Part shown: positions 33,165 to 44,817 of the stretch, in pieces | How positions within the stretch are numbered: position 1 is the stretch's first letter | Layout: every line of letters starts with the position of its first letter | Position numbers and translations under genes: made by a program | Notes under the pieces: model-generated | The model's database searches: none | The model's input: only the letters and a program-made list of their open reading frames with translations | Told to the model about the DNA's origin: nothing | NCBI GenBank assembly: GCA_011109175.1 | Contig: RDEW01000029.1 | Location: 654,158 to 718,157 of the forward strand | Direction of reading: 5' to 3' | DNA length: 64,000 bases | Origin: Dicyema japonicum | Taxonomy: Eukaryota > Dicyemida > Rhombozoa > Dicyemidae

Positions 33165-36100
33165 AATTAATTCCATAGACCACTGTTAAACCGAAAAAAA
33201 CTAAACTAAGTGATCCCGACATAATTGGATCAAGGCTATCATCTTTGCTCGGTGTTGATCCCTTGAGCTTACACAAGTTCGTTGCAGACGAGCACTTTCT
33301 TTTTAGCATTGGTGTCAATTTTTGTTTTTTTCGATTAGTTTCTCCATGGGCGTCGGTGATTTAATGTCTTCCCTGTGTACCATCTCTTTTTAGTTTGAAG
33401 CGTTTTTTCTGGGTTGCGGAAATTTTCTGGATGTTCGCATAAGAGGCCAGTAGTCTCCATGAAGTACACGCATATGAAATGCATGGTTCGATGTACTGTG
33501 AATAGAGCGTTTAAGTATAGGGTGATGTCCAATTTTCCATAGACCTGTTAGGCATTTCAGAAGGTTGATTTTCTTCTCACATTTGTTCACCAGTTAGTGA
33601 CATGTCTCGAAAAGTTCATGTGCGTATCGAAAGTCAGACCTAATAATTTTGCTATTTGCTGAACGGCAATTCTCTCCCTCTGCAGTAACTTCTATTGTCC
33701 TGTTCGACAATCTTTTCTCCGAGGTATAGAGTTGTAACAGATTTTTCGGTATTGATTGACATCCGATTTTCATTAAACCACTCGAGCAGTCGATCCATGT
33801 GGTGTTGTATTATTTCCGTCGCTGTTTGGGTGTTCTGATCCCGTGAGGCTAAGACGATATCATCTGCATAAGCCAGAAGCGGGTCGTCTTTTCCATTCGG
33901 CGTCGGAATGTCATCCGTAAATAGGTTAAATAGTAATGGTGATAGCGGCGAGCCCTGGGGTACTCCATTTGGGAATAAACGGGAGACAGAATGAATGTTT
34001 CCAATGCACACTCTACCTCTTCGTCCGGTAAGGAAGTTCATCAGCCAGCGTTTGAGGTTTTTAGGGATATCTGATAGGTAGATTTTCCATGTTAGGTTCT
34101 TCCTTGGCACAGAGTCGAAAGCTTTGTGGACGTCCAGTGAGCATAACACAGTTTTCTGGTGTCTTGGCTTGCACAGAAATCCAGAGCGAATAAAGTTAGT
34201 CAGGGATGTGAAGAAGCTCGTTGTGGACCGATCCTTTTTGAAACCATGCTGGAACGGTTTATCGGGAGTTCTTTCAGTGAAGGAAGCTGGGTCTTCTTTC
34301 GGTTTTCCTGGCTTCAATTCAGGGCGAATGTTTGCAAGTTTCCATATCGTTGGGATTGAGTTACAATTAATCGACCAGTTGTAGATTTTGGTCAGGGTAC
34401 CGATTCCATCATTGCCTAGGTTCTTCAGGAGGATTATAGGAATTCCGTTTGGACCATGAGAGAATGCGTTTCTTTTGTTTGGCTTATGAATGTTATTACC
34501 TTCTTTCCCGTGAAATAAGTTAATTGATCCCTTTTCGGTTTTCTTAGCGGCGGTTTGGGTGGGTCAGTTCTCATGTGGTTTTTGTGAGAGATTTTCGCGT
34601 AGTATTTTATTATGGTGTTTAGGTCCTTTTGGCTGAATTCGTCATTTCCGGGTGTCCTCTTATCCACCTTCGAGATATTTCGAATAGTCTTCCAGACTTC
34701 GGATGTTGACCATTTACGATTTAATAACGTAAGGACAATCTTCCATTTTACTCTGGGTTCCTCACTCTTCGGTATACCTTCCAGAAAGAGGGATTGTGTT
34801 TGTTTAGCTTCCGTAGTTGAGAGTTCCACTTATTCTCATTCCATCTTTTAAATTGTTCTGACAACTGCTTTTGTAGTTCGCCGATTTTGTGACACAAGGC
34901 TAAGCGGTCCTGTGGATATCCTCAATTTAGTCCTTAGATTATTTCTTTTCAACACAATCTTCATGATGTGCCATGGAATAGAAACAACATTATCGTTTCT
35001 TGAGTGTATTTTTCTAGCAAAGTTATCCAGATAGTATAAAATCAGATCCGTTGCTCGTTTACTTATTTTATCAATTTCCAGACGAGTCTTGGGCTCGGTG
35101 TGCCCTAACATTCAATTCCTTTGCAATGAAAATCCTATAGTGATTCCAGTTTAGATTCTTGGTATCGTAATCGACAAACACTCCAGGTTCATTAATCATT
35201 TTCATATCCACAGATATTAGCAATAAAATGTGGTCACTGCCAATATTCGAAAGAGTAATTCGTACTTAGGCGTATTCTGAAATAGTAAGGGAAATCAAGA
35301 AGACAGCAAACTTGTCACCTCCGTAATGAGAAATATGGTTATCCTCTTTGATGTAAGGACTTTTACTCCTAGGCCTTTAGATAGCTTCATCAGGAGCTTG
35401 GTATCCCTATTACTCTTTTTGCATCTGAAGGATGTGCTCTTGGAGTTGAGATCGCCTCCCAGTATGGCCATCGGATTTTTATTGAAGAACTGGGAGATAT
35501 CTCCGGTACATTTTCTCAAGGATTTAAAATACATTCCGCCAATTGCGAGCCAATCATCGACACAGCGAACACCAATAGCGACAAACTCACAACAAATTGA
35601 TGAAACAATTCTCGGATTTCTTGTCTTTAGATGACACCAATAAAAATTGATGTCGCAGTCCCTGTTATAGCCCCTTCTTTCTAGTATAAAGATATCGATA
35701 CGAAAACCGGGAGTACCGTATTCTCATCTGACTTCATCTTCGTTACGTTGTCAATATTATATCAGCTTCCTCGGCATTCGCCAGGGAAGCTATCTCGTGA
35801 TGTCTCCTCAGGATTGATCGGGCATTCACAAACATGATCCTTATGTTTTGGATCACTGGTCTTGGAGGTCTGATCTCTTCAGGACCAGAGCCACCATGTG
35901 CTGTAAATCAAAATTTACCTTATCACACATTTAGTTCAGACGGTTAATCACATATGTAAGTTCTCTCGATTTTCTTTCAGATGCCCCCGGAATAGGTTCC
36001 CAGCAGGACCTTTTTAGCTTCTCTTCCAGGTATTTTTTATCCACAATTGGCTTTTTCTATGTTGGATTCATAATATCGTATTTTAAAGGTCGATTTTTGA

Positions 36101-36480
36101 TAATAATCAAAAATTGCGTAACGTGGCAGAAAAGGAATTTCTCCTTTCCTCCATGTTTCTAACCCAGGACTTTCGGTTCCTCTTCCTGTGATGGCCACGG
36201 CTTCCCTGGCCACCGGACAACCACCATTGCTCGTTCCTTGATCACCAGACCTGCAGTTGATACAGGATTCTCTATTTTCGGTTCTGGGCACTCAGAAGAA
36301 CTACACGCATATGAAATACATGGTAAATGTGGTCCTCCACAGAAGAAACATCTCTTTGTCCCATTGCAATGTCTTGTAATGTGTCCGAAATATTGACAAT
36401 TAAAGCATCTTGGGAGGTGTCTTTTGGCCCAGTCACAGTCGATTTCCATCCATCCAATTCGTCCAACTCATCATAGGTAA
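33165..36480 (-). mobile_element. CR1-like LINE with zinc-knuckle ORF1, endonuclease and RT (decayed)
   Basis: From 36480 leftward there are three CCHC-like knuckles (C-F-N-C-Q-Y-F-G-H-I-T-R-H-C, C-F-F-C-G-G-P-H, C-x5-C). Endonuclease remnants follow (A-I-L-G-G-D-L-N-S-K-S near 35460), then the linker I-I-K-Y-Y-A-K-I-S-H-K-N-H near 34590. An open RT block (34317-33652) has C-S-L-D-V-H-K-A-F-D-S-V, N-G-V-P-Q-G-S-P-L-S-P-L-L-F-N-L and L-A-Y-A-D-D-I-V-L-A. The C-terminus is at 33600-33335 and the tail near 33165-33215 carries the GATCACT...AGTGGTC stem. The 221-codon RT block is intact, so decay is moderate. Confidence 0.8.
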
Positions 36481-36609
36481 CCAATATTCTGCCGGTATGG
36501 GGTGGATATAAGTTGATAATAGTCTACAATTTATTCCCTGTCGGTTTTAGTTTGATTTGAATAATCGCAATACGATCATTAACACTCCACACTTTGAACT
36601 CTCGCTTTG

Positions 36610-36960
36610 TCAACGAAGGAAATCCATAGTGTCAGCATTTACACGGTAGTAACATTAGGTGGCATTTTCCATAAACTTTATCGTGTCCTCAACTCTGTAG
36701 CGGTCTAGGTCTTCGCACAAGGTGTTCGTAAGTACGTATTCATGTTGAAGGCGTCTGTGATGAACTGAGAGACATATCCAAATGAGTCGTTGCTCTGAAG
36801 CCATGTTGAAAATCTGGAAATTGTAGAACACAGAAATTAACATTAACACAAGCTTCTCCAACACTTTTGAAAAGGCGCAAGTTATGGAGACTGAATGGTA
36901 AGAGAATAAAATGTCTTTTGATTTTCCAGGCTTCAGAATTGGTGTAATCAGTTAGCACGG
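36610..36960 (-). mobile_element. CR1-like RT N-terminal fragment
   Basis: The minus strand reads I-T-P-I-L-K-P-G-K-S-K-D, then S-K-V-L-E-K-L-V-L, and F-Q-H-G-F-R-A-T-T-H-L. These are the first RT motifs of the CR1-like group, across two frames. It is an isolated fragment next to the copy at 37000-39110. Confidence 0.55.
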
Positions 36961-36999
36961 ATTATTTGGGAAATTCTAATTTAGAGTGCGTATGGACGA

Positions 37000-39110
37000 T
37001 ATATGGTCATTTGTTTGCAATCCGGTTTTTTTCAAGGCATCTATTTTTCTTGATGTTTGAAGATAGGATTGAATGTTTTGTAAGACGATCGGGGATAAAC
37101 ATTTTGTCGGCTCTCAGGATTATCGAGGTTAATATCTGAGCTCCTTTGTCTTGTCGTGCGTTAATCCAAGAATTGAAAGAGACCTTTTTACTGGTATCTG
37201 AACAGATCCTATAAAATTTCTCTAAAACGACAGTATCAGGTGAATAAAGTACAAATCGATTTTGCGGCAGAAATCGTAAGGTGGTTGGCAATCAACCAAT
37301 CGTATACAATATTTACTTTCGTCTGGGCATTAGCGGTTGTGACTTGCGTCAAAGATCGCGCTTTGCAAGGATTAAATAATCCGACAAGATAGTAAAAAAG
37401 GAGTCTTAATCTCCGTCTGTTTGTAAGCCTAAAAATAGGTTGAAAAGAGTCGGAGAGAGGGAAGAACTCTGGGATACTCCATTAGGTAGTAATCATGATC
37501 TGATGACTCTCCCTGGTCTTCCAGAGAGAAAGTTAGCGAGCCATAGCTTTAAGAAAGCAAAAAATCTTCCCAATGATAAGTTTCCTCTGGACTGTGTCAA
37601 AAGCCTTGTTTGTGCATGTGTGGTCGGAGAGGATAAAACCATCAGCAATAAATTGAGATAACTTAGTTAAATGCGTAGTTTTTGATCTTCCAGGACGAAA
37701 ACATTATCAGAAACCAAGTCGAGGAAGATTTGGTCATAGTACAAGTTTTTCAAGAATTTTTGATAACGTGCTGGTTAGGGAGATGTGCTTGTGTAAACAT
37801 GTTCTCCTCCGGTTTTCCAGCTTTCAATATTATTTTGATAAAAGAGTTTTTTCCAAATCTTGGGGAATAATGTTGTAGTTAATAGACAGGTTATATATTT
37901 TCGTGAGATAGTCAATTGCACAGTGGCCTAAATTTATAGATGAATTGAAGATACTTTGTCAGGCCGCAGGCCCGTGAACATTTAATCGAACTATGACAAC
38001 TGTGACTGGCTTATCTAAGTGACTGGCTTATGTAAGAATAGGTAAGGTTCCTTCTTCGGTTTATAGGAATCCACCTTGATTTCCTGGTGGTTCGAGAATG
38101 TTTAGAAGATTATTCCAGCGTCATGTCTCATAAGTAGGTAGGGTGTATATGACACATGTGTTATGGATAAGACTTTTCAGTTCCGTTTTAGTGTTTTCCA
38201 GAATTGACAAGATGGACTTTTTTTTCTTTTTTTGATACTTTTATTGAGTTACCTGATGGTCTTCTAAGACTGAAAATCAATTAGGGGCATCATTCTATAA
38301 GGTTTCTTAGTATTATCGGGTAAGTGTGCGATTATATATGGTAGGAATAAAATTCGTAATCGGATGTATTTGTGATGAGATTTTTTGGCCAATTCTTTCC
38401 AACAAAGTTACTTAAACCAGACAAATCAGCCTTCCTATAGTTCTTGAATCTGTGACTTAAGTCTGCTGTCTCCACTGTCGTCGAAATCTTCTTAACTTAA
38501 GAAGGATGAGATTGTGGTCAATAGAAATTCACATTCTATTAACCGAATTCTGCTAAAGAATGGGAACATAAGGTAAAATCCGGAGATGTAAGACTCGCTC
38601 CTTAATCGCTCCTTAATAGGGTTCTTGTATGTAAAGTATGTCCATTAAAGACAATTAAATCAATAAGACCATTTGCGATAAACACGCCTCCGTTTTCAAA
38701 GTTTTTGAGCAAACCAAAAGGGGTGCACATTAAGGTCGCATATTAGTAAATTCTTCAGTGTTAGAAGGTGGAGTAGATTGGGGGTGTATGATGTTGGACA
38801 TTATTTTTATGGAGGAATGTACAAGTTGATCAAAGTAATCCAAAAAGATGGAAATAGCTGGAGTTTTATTGTAATCTGCTTCATAGTATTGTCTGAGCCA
38901 AAAAGCTCTGATGTTCGTATATTTACTTCCATAAAGATTTTTTTTCACAATAATGAGTAGGCCTCCACCTGAGGATCAACGTGTATCCGGAGAAGGAAGA
39001 TGTTGGCGTTGAGAATAAAATTTTGGATTTCTGGATAAGGTCAGCTCGACTTTTGGAGAGGAGAGTCCGAAGTTCCAGAATCTTCTTTCTAATTATCTGA
39101 TGTATTTTTG
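37000..39110 (-). mobile_element. 2A-LINE group copy D, heavily decayed
   Basis: Minus-strand pieces appear in the expected order: R-K-K-I-L-E-L-R-T-L-L-S-K endonuclease opening (near 39080), S-P-D-F-T-L-C-S-H-S-L-A (near 38570), Y-K-P-K-K-E-P-Y linker (38050), S-G-R-P-G-R-V-I and L-L-P-N-G-V-S-Q-S-S-S-L-S-P-T-L-F-N-L-F RT motifs (37430-37540), and a C-terminal block W-I-N-A-R-Q-D-K (37291-37007). The 2A and leader are not preserved. Stops are frequent. Confidence 0.65.
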
Positions 39111-39515
39111 ATTTTTTTGATTTTTTGACGTCCCTCTTAAAAAGTATGTCTGAAAAACACGAAATTTGTAATATAAAAGACTTCTCTCTTTTAACGTTCA
39201 ATGTCAGAGGACTCTCTAGTGCCTGGAAAAGAAAAGAACCATGTGAAGACCTTTCAAAATATAAGATATCAATCGGATGTCTCCAAAAGACCAAAATATC
39301 GAAGGAGTTTGAAGAACAAACGGAAAGTTTTAGTTAATCTATCTCTCTGGGGGATCAAAACATTACGGACTTGGATTCGCTGTAAGAAAGGACCTACTCT
39401 GGCGCATATACCTTTACTGGACAATCAATGAAAGGATTTGGATTTTACAAATAACATTGGACGATCATAAAGTTATCTTACTATTATTAACGAATTTGCT
39501 CCACCTAGTGGATAT

Positions 39516-41442
39516 TATTATTATAAGCAACTACATAGAATCATATAAACTATAATTCTATTCGTGCCGCGTCTGAACAATCCTCTTAATTAGCCTTTCC
39601 CCTCCCCTCCTGTCCGATGCCAAGTGCCGCAGACTACTAAGGTCTTCACCGTCCTTTAGTAGTCTGGTTACTGATCTCAGGTCACCATTAAGGACTTCCG
39701 GAAGAGTTATTCTTGGACGACCTCTGAACTTCTCCCCTGACGTATCGAAGTATTCTTCCATGACGACGTTTGCTGGCGTGTCTTGTTCCAATCTGAGAAT
39801 ATGGCCAAACAATCTCCAGCGAGCCTTCATGATCATGGTGCTCAGAGGTCCGGAACCGCATCTTCTATATAAATTTTCACTCCCTACACGCATTGGCCAC
39901 TTTAGTCCCAAGAGAGACCGAAGTTGCCTTCTGTGAAAGGAGTCAAGGTTTTGTTCGTCCGTTTTCGAAATTCCCCACGTCCCAGAGTTGTATGTTAGTA
40001 TGGGCCTCACGAACGCCTCATACAACCTGAGTCGGAGTGATGGCCCGACCGAGCATTTTCTTATCCAACATTTCATAAGTTTTTGCATAGTAACCGTAGA
40101 TAACAATTTTCTTCTTGCAATGTCTTCGGAGTCTCCGAGAAGAGAGCCAAGCTTTACGGTCTTCCTCCAACATTCACTATTGCGTAGTTCCATCCGCTTA
40201 ATTTCAACAATATCCGTTTTCTGAACATTCAGTGATAGACACCATTTGGCCAAACAGCCTGATGCAACCTCCAAGAGACGTAAGAGTGCTTCTTTGTCAG
40301 TCGAGATAAAGTCAACATCATCGGCATACACGATCTCCATAATATCATTGTTGTAATACTTCCGGAGGTCTTGCAGAGCCGATTCAAGGTATATAGCAAA
40401 CAATACTGGGGAAAGGGAATCTCCTTGGGGTGTGCCCACTGTTGAAATAATTTCCCGTGACAAACATTTTCCAATACGCACTCGTAACCTCGTGTTTGAT
40501 AAGAGTATCCGTATCAGAATAACCGAGTCCTTATCCAGGAAACTTTCAAGCACTTCAATGAGTTTTCCCCGACGGACAGTGTCGAAAGCTCTGGTCAGAT
40601 CAATTCCAAGGATAGTCTTTGAGCTCCGGAATCTTTGTTGAATAGCACATTGCCATCTATGGCACCATACTACATCAGCCGTTGATCTCCCTGTCCTAAA
40701 ACCACTCTGGCTCTGGGCCAAGTACCCGTCCACCGGCTCTTGGATCCGATTAAGAGTAATTAGGGCAAGGATCTTCCTTAAGGTGTTTAGAAGGATGACA
40801 GGGCGCAGGTTTTCAACTGGCCCAGGGGGTTTATTACCTTTTTGAACTGGTACTAGTATCCCCTTTCCAATTTCTGAAAAGTCCTTGTTTTCTATCATGT
40901 CATTCAGCAATTTTGAGAGTTTATCTGCAAGTTCTGGAGGGCCAAATTTTAGCAATTCAGATGGTATATTATCTGGTCCTGGAGAGCGCCCAGATTTAAG
41001 TTTCCTTATCGCCATGCAAACCTCCTCCGGTGAAATGATCCGTTCAAGTGTTGTGTTCTTAGGCGTGAAATCTGATTTTTCTCCTTTTACAAAGAACAGT
41101 TGTTCAATATGCGATGCTATGAACTCTGTCTGTTCTGCAACATTTCCTATTGTTTTTCCATTTCTGTCATGCAAAATAAGTTTCACTGATTGGCTCTTCC
41201 TCCGTATTAGTCGTATAGCCATGAATGTCGCAGCATTGTCTTTAAGGTTTTCTACCTCTCTGATCTTACTTTCCAACTGACTAGTGTGATGTAGTCTGTT
41301 TAGGAGTTTGATTTTTCTCTCAATTTGCCTTCGTTCTTGTTTCAGTTTGCAAACAGTCTGAGGATCGATAGTATTTTCGGATCTATGCCTTAAGTTCTTC
41401 TGCAAATTCAATAGGGCTGACACTTCCGGGTGACGCTGACTG
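39516..41442 (-). mobile_element. Young 5'-truncated YADDVDF-group LINE insertion
   Basis: The segment is flanked by an exact 11-bp target-site duplication, CTAGTGGATAT (39505-39515 and 41443-41453). Its 3' end is TTGCTTATAATAATAATA in element orientation, directly against the left duplication. The 5' end stops at 41442 inside the linker before the RT, typical of incomplete target-primed reverse transcription. Removing it rejoins the endonuclease of the host LINE in frame. Confidence 0.88.
39558..41423 (-). CDS. Intact LINE reverse transcriptase (YADDVDF group), 621 aa
   Basis: This is the longest ORF in the window. The order is a basic coiled region (1-90), G-R-S-P-G-P-D-N-I-P-S-E-L-L (about 147-160), N-L-R-P-V-I-L-L-N-T-L-R-K-I-L, S-G-F-R-T-G-R-S-T-A-D-V-V-W, motif A G-I-D-L-T-R-A-F-D-T-V, motif B G-T-P-Q-G-D-S-L-S-P-V-L-F, and motif C V-Y-A-D-D-V-D-F (catalytic Asp pair at about 367-368). 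The thumb W-C-L-S-L-N-V-Q-K-T follows. The C-terminal block has R-R-Q-L-R-S-L-L-G-L-K-W-P, a W-R-L-F-G-H-I-L-R-L motif seen in RTE/R4-like LINEs, and G-R-P-R-I-T-L-P. It lacks an upstream endonuclease because of 5' truncation, so it cannot move alone. The exact LINE clade is unresolved. Confidence 0.9.
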   Translation of the reverse strand: MSALLNLQKNLRHRSENTIDPQTVCKLKQERRQIERKIKLLNRLHHTSQLESKIREVENLKDNAATFMAIRLIRRKSQSVKLILHDRNGKTIGNVAEQTEFIASHIEQLFFVKGEKSDFTPKNTTLERIISPEEVCMAIRKLKSGRSPGPDNIPSELLKFGPPELADKLSKLLNDMIENKDFSEIGKGILVPVQKGNKPPGPVENLRPVILLNTLRKILALITLNRIQEPVDGYLAQSQSGFRTGRSTADVVWCHRWQCAIQQRFRSSKTILGIDLTRAFDTVRRGKLIEVLESFLDKDSVILIRILLSNTRLRVRIGKCLSREIISTVGTPQGDSLSPVLFAIYLESALQDLRKYYNNDIMEIVYADDVDFISTDKEALLRLLEVASGCLAKWCLSLNVQKTDIVEIKRMELRNSECWRKTVKLGSLLGDSEDIARRKLLSTVTMQKLMKCWIRKCSVGPSLRLRLYEAFVRPILTYNSGTWGISKTDEQNLDSFHRRQLRSLLGLKWPMRVGSENLYRRCGSGPLSTMIMKARWRLFGHILRLEQDTPANVVMEEYFDTSGEKFRGRPRITLPEVLNGDLRSVTRLLKDGEDLSSLRHLASDRRGGERLIKRIVQTRHE

Positions 41443-42140
41443 CTAGTGGATATGGATCAATAAAAAACATGCAAAAGTTGGAAATCGAATCACTATAGAA
41501 GAATCATTCATTGGAAGACATGGAAGGGGAAAAAGGAACATTGCAGGAACTTGTTAGCTAGCTTTTGTCAAGCAAATAACCTATTCCTTTGTAACACATC
41601 TTTTATGCACTTCAGCAAGACACAGGACAACTTGGTCAGGCAATAGAACTAAGTCTGACGGAAGCATTGCGAAAATCTACAATCAAATAGACTACATTAT
41701 TTGCAGACAAAAAGACCGCATATTGTCACTGATGCCCGTGCTTGATGTCACTGATGCCCGGAGGGTCTATAATTGACAGCGATCACAAGATGGTAATTGC
41801 CAAAATGTCCTTAAAGAAACTTATGGGTTTACAAGGGATAAAAAGAAAGTGCAATGGACACACAGAACTGCGGGAGAAGGGATTCGATGTAGACCATCTA
41901 AAAAAACGACACTATCCAGGGAGAGGAATTCAGAAAATACCTGGATGAGGAATTAGAAAAATATCAGTAGATTTGGCACCGCAAATTGCGTGGACCTTGG
42001 TCAAACATAATATCATGATTGCTGCGGATATATTGCATGGAAAAGAAAAGAGTATACAATGCTTTAGTGAGGCCAATCTTATTATATAATGCCGGTACAT
42101 GGCCATGTACTTTTTGACTAAGATTAGTATAGATGATGGA

Positions 42141-43169
42141 AGATATCTTAACACACTAAAAAGCAAGTTAATAGTAAATAACTAATTAGGTCTATCGAGT
42201 TACCACAGTCCCTGACAGTGATCAGTTATCCCCAAGACCACACAAGAGAAGAGAGACGGAAACATCCACGGGGATACCCAAAAGTTAGTTAATTAGCCCG
42301 ACCTACTAAAAAGTAGCAAGCCACCATCAGCCTCCCAGACACGATTATAGACTACTCAAATAACTCAATGAATTCTTCCTGGACGGGGATATCCGAAATT
42401 GGATTACAGCGATAAGGTCATTGATGCTCCATACTTTTTGTAGACGATCAGCCAAATGTATACTGATTCCAAAACCAAGTCACAGTGCTCCACTTCAACC
42501 AAATAGTCTTAATAAAAATCTTTGGAATGTGTGGTGTTGTTATAATTAAACGATGGAAATAGAGATGAAGTTCTCTAAGAAAAGGATGATTTTTATATGT
42601 TGATAAACTACAATAATGATTATTATGATTTATTTAATTAAAATGAAATTATTTTATTAATGAAATACATTTCCTATACTAATTATCATTTATTCTTTAA
42701 GGATTTCCCTGAGTGAATAGTTGTCAATGAGAGGCTCGAAATGGAAAGCTAATGACACAAGTAATGTCACAACCCAGCTATTTCCTATTCTTCGCATTTA
42801 GTTTTTGTTCAAATTTATTTTTAACCCTGTTCCATGCTGCTCAGTTGGAAATTCAGATAATGTGTCTATGTTGATCTAATTACTGTTTGATAGCCCTAAT
42901 GGTATTGGCATAAAGTTTAGGTGTGTCCTAATTTCACAGCGAATAACGCTGGAAGATTTTCCTGCGATCCGTGCGGGTAGTGAAAATCTGGCAAATGAGA
43001 CCATTACCTGCGTCCAAAATAAAGACAAGACACGCTACATAAATCATTTTAAAGGGAAAATATTTGAGTAATATTTATAATGATTTATGAAAACACACTC
43101 AAATTAATTTTTGTGACCAAATTACCATTAAACCAAAATTAAATTATACCAAATGTTAATCCCTATTCT
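42141..43169. other. Gap with a possible LINE tail, otherwise empty
   Basis: At 42150-42260 there are words resembling a minus-strand CR1-like tail (ACTAATTAGGTCTATCGAG, GTGATCAG), too eroded to assign. The remainder, to 43169, shows no ORF or repeat I can support. Confidence 0.4.
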
Positions 43170-43600
43170 TTACTTTAAATCTGAAAGAACACAAAAAATT
43201 ATCTTCCCTTCAGACATAAATTTAATTTTAAATCGAATCACCTCCCTCTAAAATATAAAAATATAATAACCCTCTCTGAAAGTATTACATATTCATCTTG
43301 AAAAGTAAACGAATAATATTTTCCAGATATCAGTGTGCATCCAAAACACTCAATTTTTCTTATCCAATCCAAATTTTTACGATTGATAAATTTAACTCCA
43401 AATTCTCCGGTGAACAAACTGACGTTAGAATCTAATATGTATATCAAATTACAAGATTTGATCTTTACATTTATGAAGAATATACGTCGTGAATTACTCG
43501 CTATTATTTGAATGAAATTGACAAAAATTGTGTTATTGTTACGTTCTAATATTGCTTATTTTTTAATTACCACAATTTTTAAACCGAATTTTTCTTGAAT
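43170..43600 (-). CDS. Unidentified gene, last four exons with ultra-short introns
   Basis: The minus-strand exons 43545-43453, 43431-43271 and 43247-43170 join in phase through GT...AG introns of 21 nt (43432-43452) and 23 nt (43248-43270). A further upstream exon (from 43573) is joined by a 27-nt intron. The product reads ...F-V-N-F-I-Q-I-I-A-S-N-S-R-R-I-F-F-I-N-V-K, then N-V-S-L-F-T-G-E-F-G-V-K-F-I-N-R-K-N-L-D-W, then E-C-F-G-C-T-L-I-S-G-K-Y-Y-S-F, and ends L-S-D-L-K. The alternation of hydrophobic and polar residues suggests a beta-rich fold. I do not recognise the family. The 5' end was not found. The clean phase through three introns argues for a live gene. Confidence 0.55.
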
Positions 43601-43734
43601 CGACAATAAAGAATAAAATCCACGAAATTACGACATACATTTAATTTAAATTTTATTATAATTTAAGTAAAATTTGGTTTGCCAATAAAAAATAGAAATA
43701 GAATAAAACAATATATCAAAAGGATAAAAAGTTA

Positions 43735-44090
43735 GAAATTGTTTCCCGAACTGGATAGTTCCAGGATGTGATGGCGTCTATAATTTCTTCTTTAAGATGT
43801 TTAAATCTTTCCATGATGTAATTTTCAATGAAATGGTGAATGTTTTAAATATGGAATCTACTCCGGGGGATCACCTACCTTGTTGCGAAATTTAGTAATC
43901 CGGATTCTCCTAAAGATCTATGCCGATAAGATGTATTCCATCGCTCTAAAACTGATGAAAAAATGTATTAATCAAAAACTTGTGGAATATTTGGGCGAAT
44001 TTAATCTCCTCAGTGAGACTCAATTGGCACAAGAAAGATGCCTAAGGAATAATCTCTCATTATTGAATCACTCAATATAGTAAATAAGAG
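43735..44090 (+). mobile_element. R2-like RT N-terminal fragment
   Basis: The plus strand reads W-I-V-P-G-C-D-G-V-Y-N-F-F-F-K-M-F-K-S-F-H-D. It then continues in another frame with L-M-K-K-C-I-N-Q-K-L-V-E-Y and N-L-L-S-E-T-Q-L-A-Q. The first block aligns with W-K-A-S-G-C-D-G-V-Y-N-C-F-L-K-R-F at 10440 in the larger copy. Confidence 0.6.
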
Positions 44091-44094
44091 TGGT

Positions 44095-44270
44095 AGATGT
44101 CAAAATCCGAAATCTGACGTAAATCTTCCTTTTCTGAATCCGGTATGTATAAAAAAATATACTTTAGTTATCTCATCGATTTTATGTATAATTATTTTTG
44201 CTAACACTTTCTGGAATTTATTCATTAAAATAACTAATAATTTTTCAGTCTTTGTTTTGGCTTCAATTTG
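44095..44270 (-). mobile_element. LINE RT fragment
   Basis: The minus strand gives M-N-K-F-Q-K-V-L-A-K-I-I-I-H-K-I, then F-I-H-T-G-F-R-K-G-R-F-T-S-D-F, the RT segment just before motif A. It resembles the RT near 22600. The stretch 44271-44549 holds a 67-codon minus ORF with no recognised family. Confidence 0.5.
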
Positions 44271-44549
44271 TTCTTTTTCTAATAAGCGTATGTTATTTTA
44301 TAGCGGCTTATGATGTTTGATGTCGGTCATGAAGATAATACCGAATACTCTTGTAGTGTGATGCAAAAGTTCGCACAGTAAGAATTGCAGCTTCACAACT
44401 GCCGAAGTGCCAATCATAATCTGGGCTGGTTGCAGCTGTTAGATAAGCCAGAGAAGAACTGTACTGCACTCTAGGTACAACGTTAAGCGACGGAAAACGA
44501 AATCCAAGCAATGAGTCGAACTTCTCCTTTTTTTACGAAAACCAGTAGT

Positions 44550-44705
44550 TTATTATTATTACCCCAGGATCACTTGGTCAAAGAGAAAGAAATAAAAGTT
44601 CTCAGCTAAGTGATCCCAGAGTGACAAGGAAGAGGACAAGTCCAGCGGGGTCTAGAGTCCTGTGCTCCTTCTCTCATCGAGTGTGGAATCAGCTCAATTT
44701 TTATA
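44550..44705 (-). mobile_element. CR1-like LINE 3' end
   Basis: In element orientation the order is GACTTGTCCTC, TCTGGGATCACTTAGCTGAG, a loop, CCAAGTGATCCTGGGGTAAT and ATAATAATA. The stem pairs GGATCACTTAG with CCAAGTGATCC. It matches the plus-strand end at 9165-9330. Confidence 0.75.
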
Positions 44706-44817
44706 TGTTTATAGATATTTCGTTAGTATATTAAACAGAGGGCAGCTCGGTAAAGTGATATGTGACTCACCTCTCTTGTGATGATATTTTGAAAAAAAGA
44801 GTTTCCCCTTCCTTATC

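Larger units (their letters stand above)
39120..42140 (+). mobile_element. LINE endonuclease split by a nested insertion (host element)
   Basis: The left half (39126-39515) encodes an APE-endonuclease opening, F-S-L-L-T-F-N-V-R-G-L-S, then C-L-Q-K-T-K, where the usual catalytic Glu is Lys. It runs to F-A-P-P-S-G-Y. The right half (41443-41960) resumes in the same frame with G-S-I-K-N-M-Q-K-L. It holds N-Q-I-D-Y-I-I-C-R and S-I-I-D-S-D-H-K-M-V, the Asp/His motif at the end of the domain. A C-terminal RT-element block, Y-N-A-L-V-R-P-I-L-L-Y-N-A-G-T-W, lies at 42050-42110 after an internal deletion. The 39516-41442 segment is a younger element. Confidence 0.75.

Noticed and set aside
44300-44520. 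67-codon minus-strand ORF as a gene
   Set aside because: No domain, no splice partners, and it is next to LINE debris. Probably an eroded retroelement.
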